Of a stretch of 64,000 nt of DNA, positions 30,840 through 40,713 are shown in pieces. Position 1 is the stretch's first letter, and each line of letters opens with the position of its first letter. The notes under the pieces were generated by a model. The model had not been told where the DNA came from, did not search any database, and saw only the letters and a list, made by a program, of their open reading frames with translations. This DNA is from Candidatus Mediterraneibacter stercoripullorum (GTDB lineage: Bacteria > Bacillota > Clostridia > Lachnospirales > Lachnospiraceae): positions 20,375-84,374 of the forward strand of contig DXCZ01000002.1 in the NCBI GenBank assembly GCA_019115765.1, given 5' to 3'. The translations under genes were made by a program, and so were the position numbers.

Positions 30840-32015
30840 ATGAAGATCACTGATATCCGCACGATCCGATTAAGATATCCCTATGAGAAAATGATCGCCG
30901 ACGGCCTGAGCTGCTGCAGTGCCAGAGAAGCTTTACTCGTCATCATCGAGACAGATGCCGGGCTCTCCGGTCTGGGTGAATGTGCCGCTTTCGGTGCGAA
31001 TATGAATGCACTGTCAGCGATCATTGAGGAGCAGCTGAAGCCCCTGCTGACAGGAGAAGATCCCACTATGATCGAAAAGCTCTGGCTTAAAATGACCTGG
31101 AACAACTTCGCCAACGGACGCAGAGGAATTATAAAAGCAGCCATAAGCGGCATTGACATCGCTCTGTGGGATCTGCTTGGGAAATCAGCCGGACTCCCCG
31201 TCTCCCGGCTTCTGGGCGCGGTTACCGACAAAGTGGAGGGCTACGCAAGCGCAGGCTTCTATGCAGAAGAGAAAAGCCTGGACGACCTGAAGCGGGAGAT
31301 CGAAGGCTATCTGAACAAAGGCTATTCCGCTTTCAAGATGAAAGTGGGGCGGACCGACCGGAATTACAGGATGCCCCTTCGGTTCATGAAGCAGGGTAGC
31401 TGGCTCTATACAAGAGAAGCAGACGAAAAGCGGGTGGAAACCGTCCGTTCCATGCTGGACAAAGACCATATCCTCATGCTGGATATGAACGGCACATGGA
31501 ATCTGGAAGACGTGCTGGACGCAGAAGACTTTTTCACGGAAAATCATATTTATATGATCGAGGAGCCGATCCGGAGCGACGATATCGACGGTTACGCAAA
31601 GCTTGCTTCCGAGCTGAAGCATGTGCGGATCGCCGGAGTCGAATCTGAGCAGGGGCTTGACCGGTACCGGCAGTTCCTGGAGGCATCCGCCCTTGACGTT
31701 GTCCAGGTAAACCTGGGCTGGAGCGGCGGCTTCACCGAATGCCGGAAGATTGCAGCACTGTCCCAGGCGTATGACAGGCTCTTTACGCCCCATACATTTT
31801 TCTCTGCCGTGCTGACCGCTGCAAATGTACAATTCGCGGCTTCTCAGTATAACGTGCCTTTTATCGAATCAGAGGAAAACTTCAATCCCCTGCGGACAGA
31901 TCTTCTGAAGACGCCCATTGCCTGCGACGAGCACATGAACTATCTCGTCCCTCAGGAACCCGGGCTGGGAATCGAACTGAACTGGGATGTGGCAGAACGG
32001 TACGCAGTAAAGTAA
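30840..32015 (+). CDS. Mandelate racemase/muconate lactonizing enzyme family protein
   Basis: SGIDIALWDLLGKSAGLPVSRLLG, KMKVGR, MLDMNGTW, YMIEEPI motifs. Confidence 0.9.
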   Translation: MKITDIRTIRLRYPYEKMIADGLSCCSAREALLVIIETDAGLSGLGECAAFGANMNALSAIIEEQLKPLLTGEDPTMIEKLWLKMTWNNFANGRRGIIKAAISGIDIALWDLLGKSAGLPVSRLLGAVTDKVEGYASAGFYAEEKSLDDLKREIEGYLNKGYSAFKMKVGRTDRNYRMPLRFMKQGSWLYTREADEKRVETVRSMLDKDHILMLDMNGTWNLEDVLDAEDFFTENHIYMIEEPIRSDDIDGYAKLASELKHVRIAGVESEQGLDRYRQFLEASALDVVQVNLGWSGGFTECRKIAALSQAYDRLFTPHTFFSAVLTAANVQFAASQYNVPFIESEENFNPLRTDLLKTPIACDEHMNYLVPQEPGLGIELNWDVAERYAVK

Positions 32016-32104
32016 CAGAAGGTCATTCCGGACAGTACGGGAAACAGCGGCTGTCCATATCATCAACATATTGAATCATCAACATTTTTAAGGAGGAAGA
32101 GAAC

Positions 32105-32998
32105 ATGAAAGTAGGATTTATCGGACTTGGAATCATGGGGAAACCGATGAGCAGAAATGTAATGAGAGGCGGCCATGAGCTGGTCGTGTATAACAGAAGC
32201 CGGGCAAGTGTGGACGAGCTGACTGCAGAAGGCGCAAAGCCCGCATCCTCTCCGGCAGAAGTAGCCAGAGAATGCTCCGTCATCATCACCATGCTGCCCA
32301 ATTCCCCGCAGGTAAGAGAAGTCTGCCTGGGAGAGAATGGAATCGCGGAAGGAGCCAAAGAGGGAACCATCGTCATTGATATGAGTTCCATCGATCCGGT
32401 AGAGACAAAAGCTATCGGCGCTGAGCTGGCCAAAAAAGGCATCGAGCTTATGGACGCTCCGGTCAGCGGAGGCGAGCCAAAGGCCATCGACGGAACCATC
32501 TCTGTAATGGTAGGCGGAAAAAAGGAAAGCTTTGACAAATATTACGACCTGCTGATGACTATGGCGGCCTCTGCCGTATATGTAGGCGAACTTGGATCCG
32601 GAAATGTGGCAAAGCTTGCCAATCAGGTCATCGTGGCGCTGAACATTGCAGCGGTATCTGAAGCTCTCACACTGGCGGTCAAAAACGGAGCAGATCCGGA
32701 GCTTGTCTATCAGGCGATCCGGGGCGGACTGGCGGGCTCCACTGTCCTTGACGCCAAAGCTCCCATGATGATGAGCCACGATTTCAAGCCGGGCTTCCGC
32801 ATCGAGCTTCACATCAAGGATCTGAACAATGCACTGAATGCAGCCCATGCCACAAGCACCTCCCTGCCTCTCACATCACAGGTTATGGAGATCATGCAGG
32901 CACTGAAAGCGGACGGCTGCGAAAAAGACGACCACAGCGCCATCGTGAAATATTATGAGAAGATTTCTGACGTCTCAGTTGAAAAAGAAGAAAAATAG
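32105..32998 (+). CDS. 3-hydroxyisobutyrate/tartronate-semialdehyde reductase family NAD-dependent dehydrogenase
   Basis: KVGFIGLGIMGKPMSRNV, DAPVSGGEPKAIDGTISVMVGG, GSGNVAKLANQ. Confidence 0.92.
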   Translation: MKVGFIGLGIMGKPMSRNVMRGGHELVVYNRSRASVDELTAEGAKPASSPAEVARECSVIITMLPNSPQVREVCLGENGIAEGAKEGTIVIDMSSIDPVETKAIGAELAKKGIELMDAPVSGGEPKAIDGTISVMVGGKKESFDKYYDLLMTMAASAVYVGELGSGNVAKLANQVIVALNIAAVSEALTLAVKNGADPELVYQAIRGGLAGSTVLDAKAPMMMSHDFKPGFRIELHIKDLNNALNAAHATSTSLPLTSQVMEIMQALKADGCEKDDHSAIVKYYEKISDVSVEKEEK

Positions 32999-33015
32999 GA
33001 TACAAGAAAAAGGAG

Positions 33016-33552
33016 TTGAAGAAGATCATGGCATTTATCCCCAAGGGCATCATCCCTCCTATCATCACCCCTCTGACCGATGAGGGCGAAGTAAACTATC
33101 CGGTACTGCGCCAGATGGTAGATCATCTGATTGACAACATCATCGCCATCAAAGACAGTACCGGCGACATGACCAACACAGCCGAATATATCCGCCTGAC
33201 AAGAGACAACGACAGTTTCCATGTCCTGTGCGGAAGAGACACTCTGATCTACGCTGCGCTCTGCTACGGTGCTACCGGTTCCATTGCTTCCTGCGCCAAC
33301 GTAGCGCCCAGAGCTGCTGTAGATATCTACGAGAAATACATGGCAGGCGACCACCAGGGAGCACTGGACGCTCAGTTTCAGCTGGCACCTCTTCGGATCG
33401 CCTGCAATATGGGCACCTTCCCTGCCGTCATCAAGGAAGGGCTTGTTCAGCAGGGGATCCCGGTAGGAAAATGTCTGGCTCCCATCGCAGAACTGAAGCC
33501 GGAGGAGAAAGAAAAACTGCATCAGGTACTGGCAGATATGGGGCTGGTGTAG
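33016..33552 (+). pseudogene. DapA-family aldolase/synthase with ~120-residue in-frame internal deletion
   Basis: 178 aa; N-term GIIPPIITPLTDEGEVNYPVLRQMVDHLID joined directly to NIIAIKDSTGDMTN..; C-terminus complete. Confidence 0.8.
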
Positions 33553-33623
33553 CGGCCCTCCCCGGATGACCGGTGCGGACACCGCGCTAAAGTTACCGGA
33601 AAGAGCATAAAAATTTCTTATAA

Positions 33624-33661
33624 AGATGTCGGTCGCTGTGAAGATTCCACAACGGCCGACA
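33624..33661. terminator. Hairpin, probable terminator
   Basis: ATGTCGGTCGCTGTGaagattCCACAACGGCCGACAT. Confidence 0.5.
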
Positions 33662-33958
33662 TTAATTTTCATTTCCAAATGTTCAGAAATCCTGCCTCTT
33701 ATAATATCTTCTTGTTTATGTTAATGATAATGCTGCCGCTATAACTATAGCATGATTCTGATTACACAGCCGAAGATATTCATAAGCTTCCTCCAGCTGT
33801 TTGAAAACAGACCCGGAAAACTCTTTTTTATCTTGAAAATCTGTATTATCTTCATCTGAAAAAACCGCAATTTTCACTCTGTCAGACAGAATCACTGAAA
33901 GTTCCATAAGGAACATTCCAGGATTGTAAGCGGTCGCCATCGCAAAAATTTCTATGAC

Positions 33959-35005
33959 TTAGATTCTGACATAGCCGGTAGCAGGTCCCGAACCTACTTT
34001 GGCGATGTAACCACTCTTAACTAAATCCGTCAGAGTACGTTCCACCGTCGTTTTACTAATGTCAGGGCAGGCATCCATGATTTCCTTTTTCGTGATTTTT
34101 CCAACTTTCTGGTCGATCATGGCTCGGATTCGCTCCGGCTTAGAAAGCGTGCGGTTTTTCAAATGCTCCACACGGCTTTCAAATTCATTGTATGCTTTCA
34201 GCGTAATGCCAAGATAATATTTTACAAAAGGTTCGTAGCTGTTCTCATTTTCATGCCAACCTATTGAGCTTGCCCGCAACGCTTCATAATAGGTTTCTTT
34301 AGTTTTTTCAATCAGCATTTCCATACTGATGTACTTCCCGACAATATATCCGGCTTTATAGAACAGCAGAAGAGTCAGCAGGCGGCTCATGCGTCCATTC
34401 CCATCATTAAAGGGATGGATACAGAGAAAATCCAAAATAAACATGGGAATCAGAAGAAGTTTATCAATATGGTCTGCTTCCCAGGCTTCCCAAAATTCCC
34501 TGCAAAGTTCCTCCATCGCTTCTGCGGTCTGAAATGCCGGAACCGGAACAAATCGTGCCTTTTGATGCCCTTCTGCATCTGTTTCGGCAATGACATTATC
34601 CGCATTTTTATAACTCCCTCCAGCAGCTTTCTGAGAGTAAGAATACAAATCTCGATGCAGCTGTAAAATCAGATAGGGGCGGGGAATGATATATTCATAA
34701 CTTTCATAAATGGTAGCAAGCACTTCCCGATAGCCTGCAATTTCCTGTTCGGAACGGTTTCTAGGTTCTGCCTTCTGGCTCACCAGTTCCTCCAGCCGCT
34801 TATCCGTTGTATAAATACCTTCGATGCGGTTGGAAGCACCCGTACTTTGAATCAATGCAACTTCCAGAAGCCTTTTCAGTTCGTCAATATTGGCTTCCAG
34901 AAATAACTCCTGCTTTCCTTTGTGTTCATGAATACTGGAAACCATTCGAACGATCTCCGATGTCAGAAGTTTTTCCGGTTCCTTTTTATAATCAAATAAC
35001 CGCAT
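33959..35005 (-). CDS. Fic family protein with C-terminal winged-HTH
   Basis: HPFNDGNGRMSRLL Fic motif; upstream SNRIEG inhibitory-helix-like motif; C-term KITKKEIMDACPDISKTTVERTLTDLVKSGYIAKVG. Confidence 0.93.
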   Translation of the reverse strand: MRLFDYKKEPEKLLTSEIVRMVSSIHEHKGKQELFLEANIDELKRLLEVALIQSTGASNRIEGIYTTDKRLEELVSQKAEPRNRSEQEIAGYREVLATIYESYEYIIPRPYLILQLHRDLYSYSQKAAGGSYKNADNVIAETDAEGHQKARFVPVPAFQTAEAMEELCREFWEAWEADHIDKLLLIPMFILDFLCIHPFNDGNGRMSRLLTLLLFYKAGYIVGKYISMEMLIEKTKETYYEALRASSIGWHENENSYEPFVKYYLGITLKAYNEFESRVEHLKNRTLSKPERIRAMIDQKVGKITKKEIMDACPDISKTTVERTLTDLVKSGYIAKVGSGPATGYVRI

Positions 35006-35029
35006 GCTATCTACCTCATTTCCAATTTA

Positions 35030-35081
35030 TCTCCGTCATTTTACCCAAAAATGACGGAGATTTCAATATAATGACGAAGAT
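35030..35081. promoter_or_regulatory. Palindromic operator candidate upstream of fic
   Basis: TCTCCGTCATTTT-acccA-AAAATGACGGAGA plus a third half-site AATGACGAAGA. Confidence 0.6.
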
Positions 35082-35126
35082 AAACTCTCTCCGTAAGCAG
35101 CAGCAAACCATTCAGCCATGGAGCGG

Positions 35127-35864
35127 CTACTCTTCCAGAAACACAAATTCCCGGTCCGTTGACCGCTCCTCATCAAAATGATACCCAAGCCGGTCAAATC
35201 CTTTTATCTTCTCCGCATCTTCCACCTGATTCTCAGCAAGCCAGCGCACCATCTCGCCTCGTGCCATCTTCGCCAGGGTACCCTTCTGCTTTACTTTCCC
35301 GTCTGTCAGCTCTCCGAACACACAGGTCAGATATGTATCCTCCGGTGTAAGGTACCGCTCCACACACTTGGAATACTCCTTCGAAGCCAGATTCAGGATA
35401 AAGTGATCCCCGTCTGTCACTTCCCGATACAGCTTATCTCCCCAGAACCGGTACAGATCCCCGGCGGGCGAAGCCTTTGCCTGCATCTCCAGCCGGTAGG
35501 GCACGATCCCGTCGAAAGGCTTCACCACTCCGTAAAAACCTGACAGGATCCGCAGATGATTCTGGATATAATCGGTCTCACTGCCTCCGAAAACAGCAGG
35601 CGCCATATACTGGTACTGGATGCCCTCATAGGAGATCACAGCCGGCGTCAGATTCCTCCTTAGATCCATCTCCTGGAATCTGCGGTAATTCTGCTCCGCG
35701 ATCCTGTCATTGCATTTCCACAGTGCCTTCGCCTCCGGAAGCGACAGTCCCCGCATCCACTCCATCAGCTCCTCTGCTTCCTTCAGAAACACCGGCGTCG
35801 TCCGATGAGCCAGCGTGTCTGTATCCCGGTTCATTTTCTTTGCCGGTGATATGATAATTTTCAT
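35127..35864 (-). CDS. yaaA: YaaA family (UPF0246) peroxide stress protein
   Basis: MKIIISPAKKMN, LNGVVKPFDGI-like FYGVVKPFDGIVPYRLEM, KGFDRLGYHFDEERST. Confidence 0.9.
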   Translation of the reverse strand: MKIIISPAKKMNRDTDTLAHRTTPVFLKEAEELMEWMRGLSLPEAKALWKCNDRIAEQNYRRFQEMDLRRNLTPAVISYEGIQYQYMAPAVFGGSETDYIQNHLRILSGFYGVVKPFDGIVPYRLEMQAKASPAGDLYRFWGDKLYREVTDGDHFILNLASKEYSKCVERYLTPEDTYLTCVFGELTDGKVKQKGTLAKMARGEMVRWLAENQVEDAEKIKGFDRLGYHFDEERSTDREFVFLEE

Positions 35865-35955
35865 AAACTTCCTCCTTCTGAAAATCCGATCTCATTTATC
35901 CCACGGATTCCTTTCGTGTACTGTCTCAGTAAAGCGGGGGAATGCTTGTCTGCGT

Positions 35956-36783
35956 TCACTGTACTAATATCATCCAGATTCCCTGTGCGACACCGTCCGC
36001 GTCATTGGATGCCACGATCCGATCCGCCGCTTTCCGGCACGCTTCTGAAGCATTTGCCACAGCGAACCCGGCTCCCGCAAAGGCAAGCAGTCCTGCATCA
36101 TTGTCTCCGTCCCCGAAGGCCGCCAGTTCCTCCCGCTTCAGCCCAAGACGATCCAGGAGAAACTTTGCTCCTGAATCTTTTCCAGATTCCCGGTAGGAAA
36201 TCTCAAGCAGCTGGGGAACCGATGAAGTGATATACACATCCACCACGTAATTTTTCAGAGTTTTCCACAATCTTTCCTTAAGTTCTTCCCCTTTTACCAC
36301 AACATCGATACTTTCCAGCTCGCTGCTGTGATCCAGGATGAACTTCTTCATGTCTTTAACAGGCGTCCTGGTCCGCTGGATATAAGGGATTGCCCGGGGC
36401 GCTGCCCCGAAGCGGACCGGATCGCTCACATACCTTGCTTCTGCATATGGCTTTCCATTGATAAACGCCTCGAAAGAGACCTCCTCTTTTTCTGTGTATC
36501 GCAGAATTGCCCTCACAGAGTCCGCGGTCAGCTTATACTGCCTCAGACACTTTCCCGACCGGATATCATAAACCGCCGCACCGTTGGACATAATTGCATA
36601 TCGGATCCCCTCTATGGAAAGAATATCCTCCGGCAGGGAATCCAGGGAACGTCCGCTGGCCACAACAATATGGATCCCGGCATCGATCGCCGCCTCCAGA
36701 GCATCTCTGTTCGCCTGACTCAGATATCCATCGCTGTTCAGGGTTGTCCTGTCCAGATCAAGTGCAATACATTTTATCTTCAT
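35956..36783 (-). CDS. Cof-type HAD-IIB family hydrolase
   Basis: KCIALDLDRTTLNSDG, AAFGDGDNDAGLLAFAGAGFAVANASE. Confidence 0.92.
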   Translation of the reverse strand: MKIKCIALDLDRTTLNSDGYLSQANRDALEAAIDAGIHIVVASGRSLDSLPEDILSIEGIRYAIMSNGAAVYDIRSGKCLRQYKLTADSVRAILRYTEKEEVSFEAFINGKPYAEARYVSDPVRFGAAPRAIPYIQRTRTPVKDMKKFILDHSSELESIDVVVKGEELKERLWKTLKNYVVDVYITSSVPQLLEISYRESGKDSGAKFLLDRLGLKREELAAFGDGDNDAGLLAFAGAGFAVANASEACRKAADRIVASNDADGVAQGIWMILVQ

Positions 36784-36785
36784 TC

Positions 36786-37193
36786 TCATATCTTCTGCTG
36801 CCGGAATATCTCGCGGAATTCCAGCGCTTCCTCCATCGTATTCTGCCACCCGTCCTTCTTCAGATCGACCATCCAGCCTTTATCTGTCCGAAACACATGG
36901 ACACCTTCTCCTTCCAGGAGCAGGCGCTGCATATCCCCCGTCTCAAAGGCTGCCGCGCCGCTTAACATTCCTCTGGAGTTCACCACTCTGTGGGCCGGGA
37001 TATCGGGGCCAAGACGGTCTCTGTTCAGAGCATATCCAACCTGGCGCGCATTCTTCGGCTTCCCGCAGAGAAGGGCAATCTGGCCGTAAGAAGCCACTTT
37101 GCCATAAGGGATGGCGCGGCAGACAACTGCCGCCCGTTTATAGAAATCATAGTCCTGCAATATCGCATCTCCTATCCATTCAAGACTCGCCAC
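36786..37193 (-). CDS. MGMT/alkyltransferase-like (ATL) protein lacking the active-site Cys
   Basis: IPYGKVASYGQIALLCGKPKNARQVGYAL..IPAHRVVNSRG; Ala replaces Cys of PCHR. Confidence 0.85.
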   Translation of the reverse strand: MASLEWIGDAILQDYDFYKRAAVVCRAIPYGKVASYGQIALLCGKPKNARQVGYALNRDRLGPDIPAHRVVNSRGMLSGAAAFETGDMQRLLLEGEGVHVFRTDKGWMVDLKKDGWQNTMEEALEFREIFRQQKI

Positions 37194-37206
37194 TGATACT
37201 GATTTG

Positions 37207-37788
37207 TTACTCGCCGCCTGTAGAGGCGGGAGTCATCTCACATCTGATATACTCTTTTGTAATCTTCATGATCGTCTCCAGGTTCTTAAGATCTGTGATC
37301 ACATCACCGGTCTCCAGTGAATGATCTGCGCCCTCCGTAATGTAAAGGGGAAATCCTCCTGTTTCGCATCCTCTGTTCACTGCGTCCAGATCCGCCCAGG
37401 CATCATTCGTCCCCGTGAAAGCGATCCCCGGCTGGTTCATAAACTGAAAAGAAGCCTCTACCGGCGTATAATAAACATTTCTCGTATGCAAATGATATTT
37501 TGCTCCGTACGCAGACGCCACAGCAGTCCCTACGCTTTTCGATATAAACAAAATGTCCTCATACTGGGAAAAGTCCACCTCTTTCAGAAGTTCCTCTGCC
37601 TGTGAAAGCGCGCTGAAAAATGCCCGCTCCATCTTCTTCTTAGAGCCCTTCACCCCTTTGGGGAAACCTCCATACGGCGCTTCCACGATCTCATAACCTG
37701 CTTCCGCTGCAATCTTTTTACTGTAATACAGAAGCGGCTTGTCTGTATGGTATCCGATTCCCGGAAAAATCACTGCAATCTTCTTCAT
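37207..37788 (-). CDS. Alpha/beta-hydrolase-like protein
   Basis: KIAVIFPGIGYHTDKPLLYYSKKIA, ILFISKSVGTAVAS, ITEGADHSLE. Confidence 0.75.
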   Translation of the reverse strand: MKKIAVIFPGIGYHTDKPLLYYSKKIAAEAGYEIVEAPYGGFPKGVKGSKKKMERAFFSALSQAEELLKEVDFSQYEDILFISKSVGTAVASAYGAKYHLHTRNVYYTPVEASFQFMNQPGIAFTGTNDAWADLDAVNRGCETGGFPLYITEGADHSLETGDVITDLKNLETIMKITKEYIRCEMTPASTGGE

Positions 37789-38021
37789 AATTTATCTTCT
37801 CCTTTTACAATCATTCCGAGCAAAGCTCTCCTGTGAATCCCGGCGTAGGAACCAGGTCAGCTTCCGCTGAAATGACACATCTTCGAATTCCTCCGCACTC
37901 CGTTCTGCTTTTTATCTTAACACATTCTAAAATTTGTGAAAATATATTCCGTTGTTTCCATGTTATAATTGAAAAGGCAGTCCGGCTGAACTGCTTTTTG
38001 AAGTTAAAGGAGGAAAATATT

Positions 38022-38894
38022 ATGTCATCAGAAATACAAAATACAAAGAAAATCATCCTGAGCGCAGACAGTACCTGCGATCTTGACACAGACTTAAAAG
38101 AACGGTATCACGTGAATTACTTTCCCCTGCACATCATATTAAACGGCAAGGAATACCGTGATAACATCGACATCACCCCGGAACAGGTCTACCAGGAATA
38201 CTATGACCACAAGGTTCTTCCCAAGACCGCCGCTGTAAACGCTCAGGAGTATATCGATCACTTCCGCCCCTGGGTTGAGGACGGCTGTGAAGTCATACAC
38301 ATTAATCTCGGAAGCGCACTGTCGAGCTCTTACCAGAACTGCTGCATCGCAGCGGAAGAACTGGGACATGTTCACGTCATCGACAGCTGCAATCTCTCTA
38401 CCGGAACCGGCCTTCTGGTCGTTGCCGCCGGAAAGATGATCGAACAGGGCCTGGACGCTCCGTCTATCGCAGAGGCACTCCGTGCAAGGACAGCCAAATG
38501 CCACGCAAGCTTTGTTCTGGACACCCTTACCTTTCTTCACGCTGGCGGACGCTGCTCTTCCCTTGCAGCTCTCGGCGCCAATATGCTGAAGCTCAAGCCA
38601 TGTATCCAGGTGGACAACCATGACGGAAGCATGGGCGTCGGGAAGAAATACCGGGGTTCTCTGGACAAAGCACTGGAAAAGTATGTTCGGGATGAACTGG
38701 GAAAATATCCGGATATCAATACAGACCTGCTTTTTATCACACACTCCGGAATCCCGCAGGAATATATTGATCTTGTAAGAAAAACCATAGATGAGACCAT
38801 GCATTTTAAAGAGATCCATGTTACAAAAGCAAGCTGCACGATCTCCTGCCACTGCGGTCCGAATACGCTTGGAATACTATTTGAGACGAAATAA
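38022..38894 (+). CDS. DegV family protein
   Basis: IILSADSTCDLDTDLKERYHVNYFPLHIILNG, INLGSALSSSYQN, HVIDSCNLSTGTGLLV. Confidence 0.93.
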   Translation: MSSEIQNTKKIILSADSTCDLDTDLKERYHVNYFPLHIILNGKEYRDNIDITPEQVYQEYYDHKVLPKTAAVNAQEYIDHFRPWVEDGCEVIHINLGSALSSSYQNCCIAAEELGHVHVIDSCNLSTGTGLLVVAAGKMIEQGLDAPSIAEALRARTAKCHASFVLDTLTFLHAGGRCSSLAALGANMLKLKPCIQVDNHDGSMGVGKKYRGSLDKALEKYVRDELGKYPDINTDLLFITHSGIPQEYIDLVRKTIDETMHFKEIHVTKASCTISCHCGPNTLGILFETK

Positions 38895-38898
38895 AATA

Positions 38899-38938
38899 AG
38901 CAGGCTCCCGCATCGTCACCTGTATGCGGGAGCCTGCC
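38899..38938. terminator. Terminator-like hairpin
   Basis: GCAGGCTCCCGCATcgtcacctgtATGCGGGAGCCTGC. Confidence 0.7.
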
Positions 38939-38993
38939 CTGTAAACTGCAGCAGCTGAACAGCTTACTTCAGCATACCGCAGCGTATCATATT

Positions 38994-39888
38994 TTATAGC
39001 AGTTCATTCTCCAGATCCTGCAGCATCAGATCCAGCGCTGTCACGCCGCCCTCAGCTGTATACCACACTGCCGGGTGGGAAAGATACACAACATTGCCGT
39101 TCTTGTATGCATCTGTTCCCATGACCAGCTCGTTCTCCATGATCTCCTGAGCCAGCTGCGCGCCGTCTGTACCGATTGCCGCATCTCTGTCCATGACAAA
39201 GATATATTCCGGATTCTTCTCAACGACGAACTCAAAGGAAGCCTCGTTTCCGTGTGTAGCTGTATCGATATTGGAGTCTACGCCGATATTATCGAATCCG
39301 ATTTCTTTTCCGATGATCGAGCAGCGGCCGTCATTTCCAAGCACATTAAAGCTGCCGCTGGTACACATTCCGATGATCGCCGTCTTTCCTTCCGCGAACT
39401 GGGAAAGCGCCTCAATCCGGCTGTCAAAGTCCGCCATCAGTTCGTCCACCTTATCCTCAAGCCCGAAAATCGATGCAATGGTAGACGCATTTGTGCGCAC
39501 ACTTTCCGCAACTCCTGCTTCACTGTCTGTAGCAAGGTAAACAACCGGTGCGATCTCGTTGAGTGCATCATAAGAAGAAGAGAGACGTCCTCCGATAAAG
39601 ATGATATCCGGTTCACACTCCGAGATTGTCAAGAATATCCAGGCATGCCATGTCAAGGATTGCAACCCGCTCCGGATCATAGGGAACCTCTACTTCTGTC
39701 AGCTCTCCCTCCGCATTTCTGCTCTGGATGGTGATCGTCTCCGGTTTCTCATCTGAGCTGTCTTCTGCAGACCCGCTGTCTGCCGCCTGGCCGCTGTCCG
39801 ACGAAGGTCCGCCGGATGTGCTGCCGCACGCGGCAAGTGAAAATACCATAGCTGCAGATAACATCAGTGTTAAAATTCTTTTTTTCAT
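38994..39888 (-). pseudogene. Siderophore ABC transporter substrate-binding lipoprotein, disrupted by frameshifting internal deletion
   Basis: N-part MKKRILTLMLSAAMVFSLAACGST..VAILDMACLDILDNLGV*; C-part in another frame SECEPDIIFIGGRLSSSYDALNEIAPVVYLATDS..; segment between missing. Confidence 0.8.
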
Positions 39889-39957
39889 GTAATATAATCC
39901 TCCGATTTTCGTATAATTTCAGACTGCCTGGGGCAAACACTCCCCCCTGCCGTCCTT

Positions 39958-40710
39958 TTAGTAATAGATGGACAGCGGTTTTCCCTGGATCTCCTGGATC
40001 TCAAAGTCCACGCGATAGATCTCTGACAGGTTTTCCTTTGTCATGACCTCATTTACTGTACCAAACTTCGCGATCTTCCCATCCACGAATGCGCAGATAT
40101 AGTCGGAATAAAACGCCGCATAGTTGATCTCATGAAGCACCAGCACTACTGTCTTTCCAAGCTCATCGCAGAGCCGGCGCACGATCTTCATCATGTTGGT
40201 GGCATGATAGATATCCAGACTGTTTGTCGGCTCATCCAGAAGTACATATTCTGTATCCTGAGCAATCACCATGGCAATGTATGCCCTCTGCCTCTGGCCG
40301 CCGGACAGCTCGTCGATAAACCGGTCTTCGAACTCTTCCAGCTCCATATACCGGATTGCCTTATCGATCAGCACCTCATCCTCCTCTGTCAGGCGTCCGC
40401 CCGAGTAAGGGAACCTTCCAAACGCCACCAGTTCCCGCACTGTCAGCTTCATCTGAATATTGTTTGTCTGCGTCAGGATGGCCAGCCGTTTTGCCAGTTC
40501 CTTGCTCTTCCATTTGGAAATATCTTTTCCGTCAAAGCTGACCAGGCCCGTGTCCTGGGCGATCAGCCGGGAAATCATTCCCATGACAGTGGATTTTCCT
40601 GCTCCGTTGGGTCCGATCAGCGAAATGACCTTCCCCTTCGGTATTTCAAAGGAAACCGAATCTACAACTGCCTTTCCGTCATATTTCTTTGTCAGTTTTT
40701 CTACGAACAT
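39958..40710 (-). CDS. Siderophore/iron ABC transporter ATP-binding protein
   Basis: SLIGPNGAGKSTVMGMISR, LSGGQRQRAYIAMVIAQDTEYVLLDEPTNSLDIYH. Confidence 0.93.
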   Translation of the reverse strand: MFVEKLTKKYDGKAVVDSVSFEIPKGKVISLIGPNGAGKSTVMGMISRLIAQDTGLVSFDGKDISKWKSKELAKRLAILTQTNNIQMKLTVRELVAFGRFPYSGGRLTEEDEVLIDKAIRYMELEEFEDRFIDELSGGQRQRAYIAMVIAQDTEYVLLDEPTNSLDIYHATNMMKIVRRLCDELGKTVVLVLHEINYAAFYSDYICAFVDGKIAKFGTVNEVMTKENLSEIYRVDFEIQEIQGKPLSIYY

Positions 40711-40713
40711 GTT

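Noticed and set aside
33716-33940. 74-aa minus-strand ORF
   Set aside because: No recognisable family; could be a fragment but not enough evidence to call.
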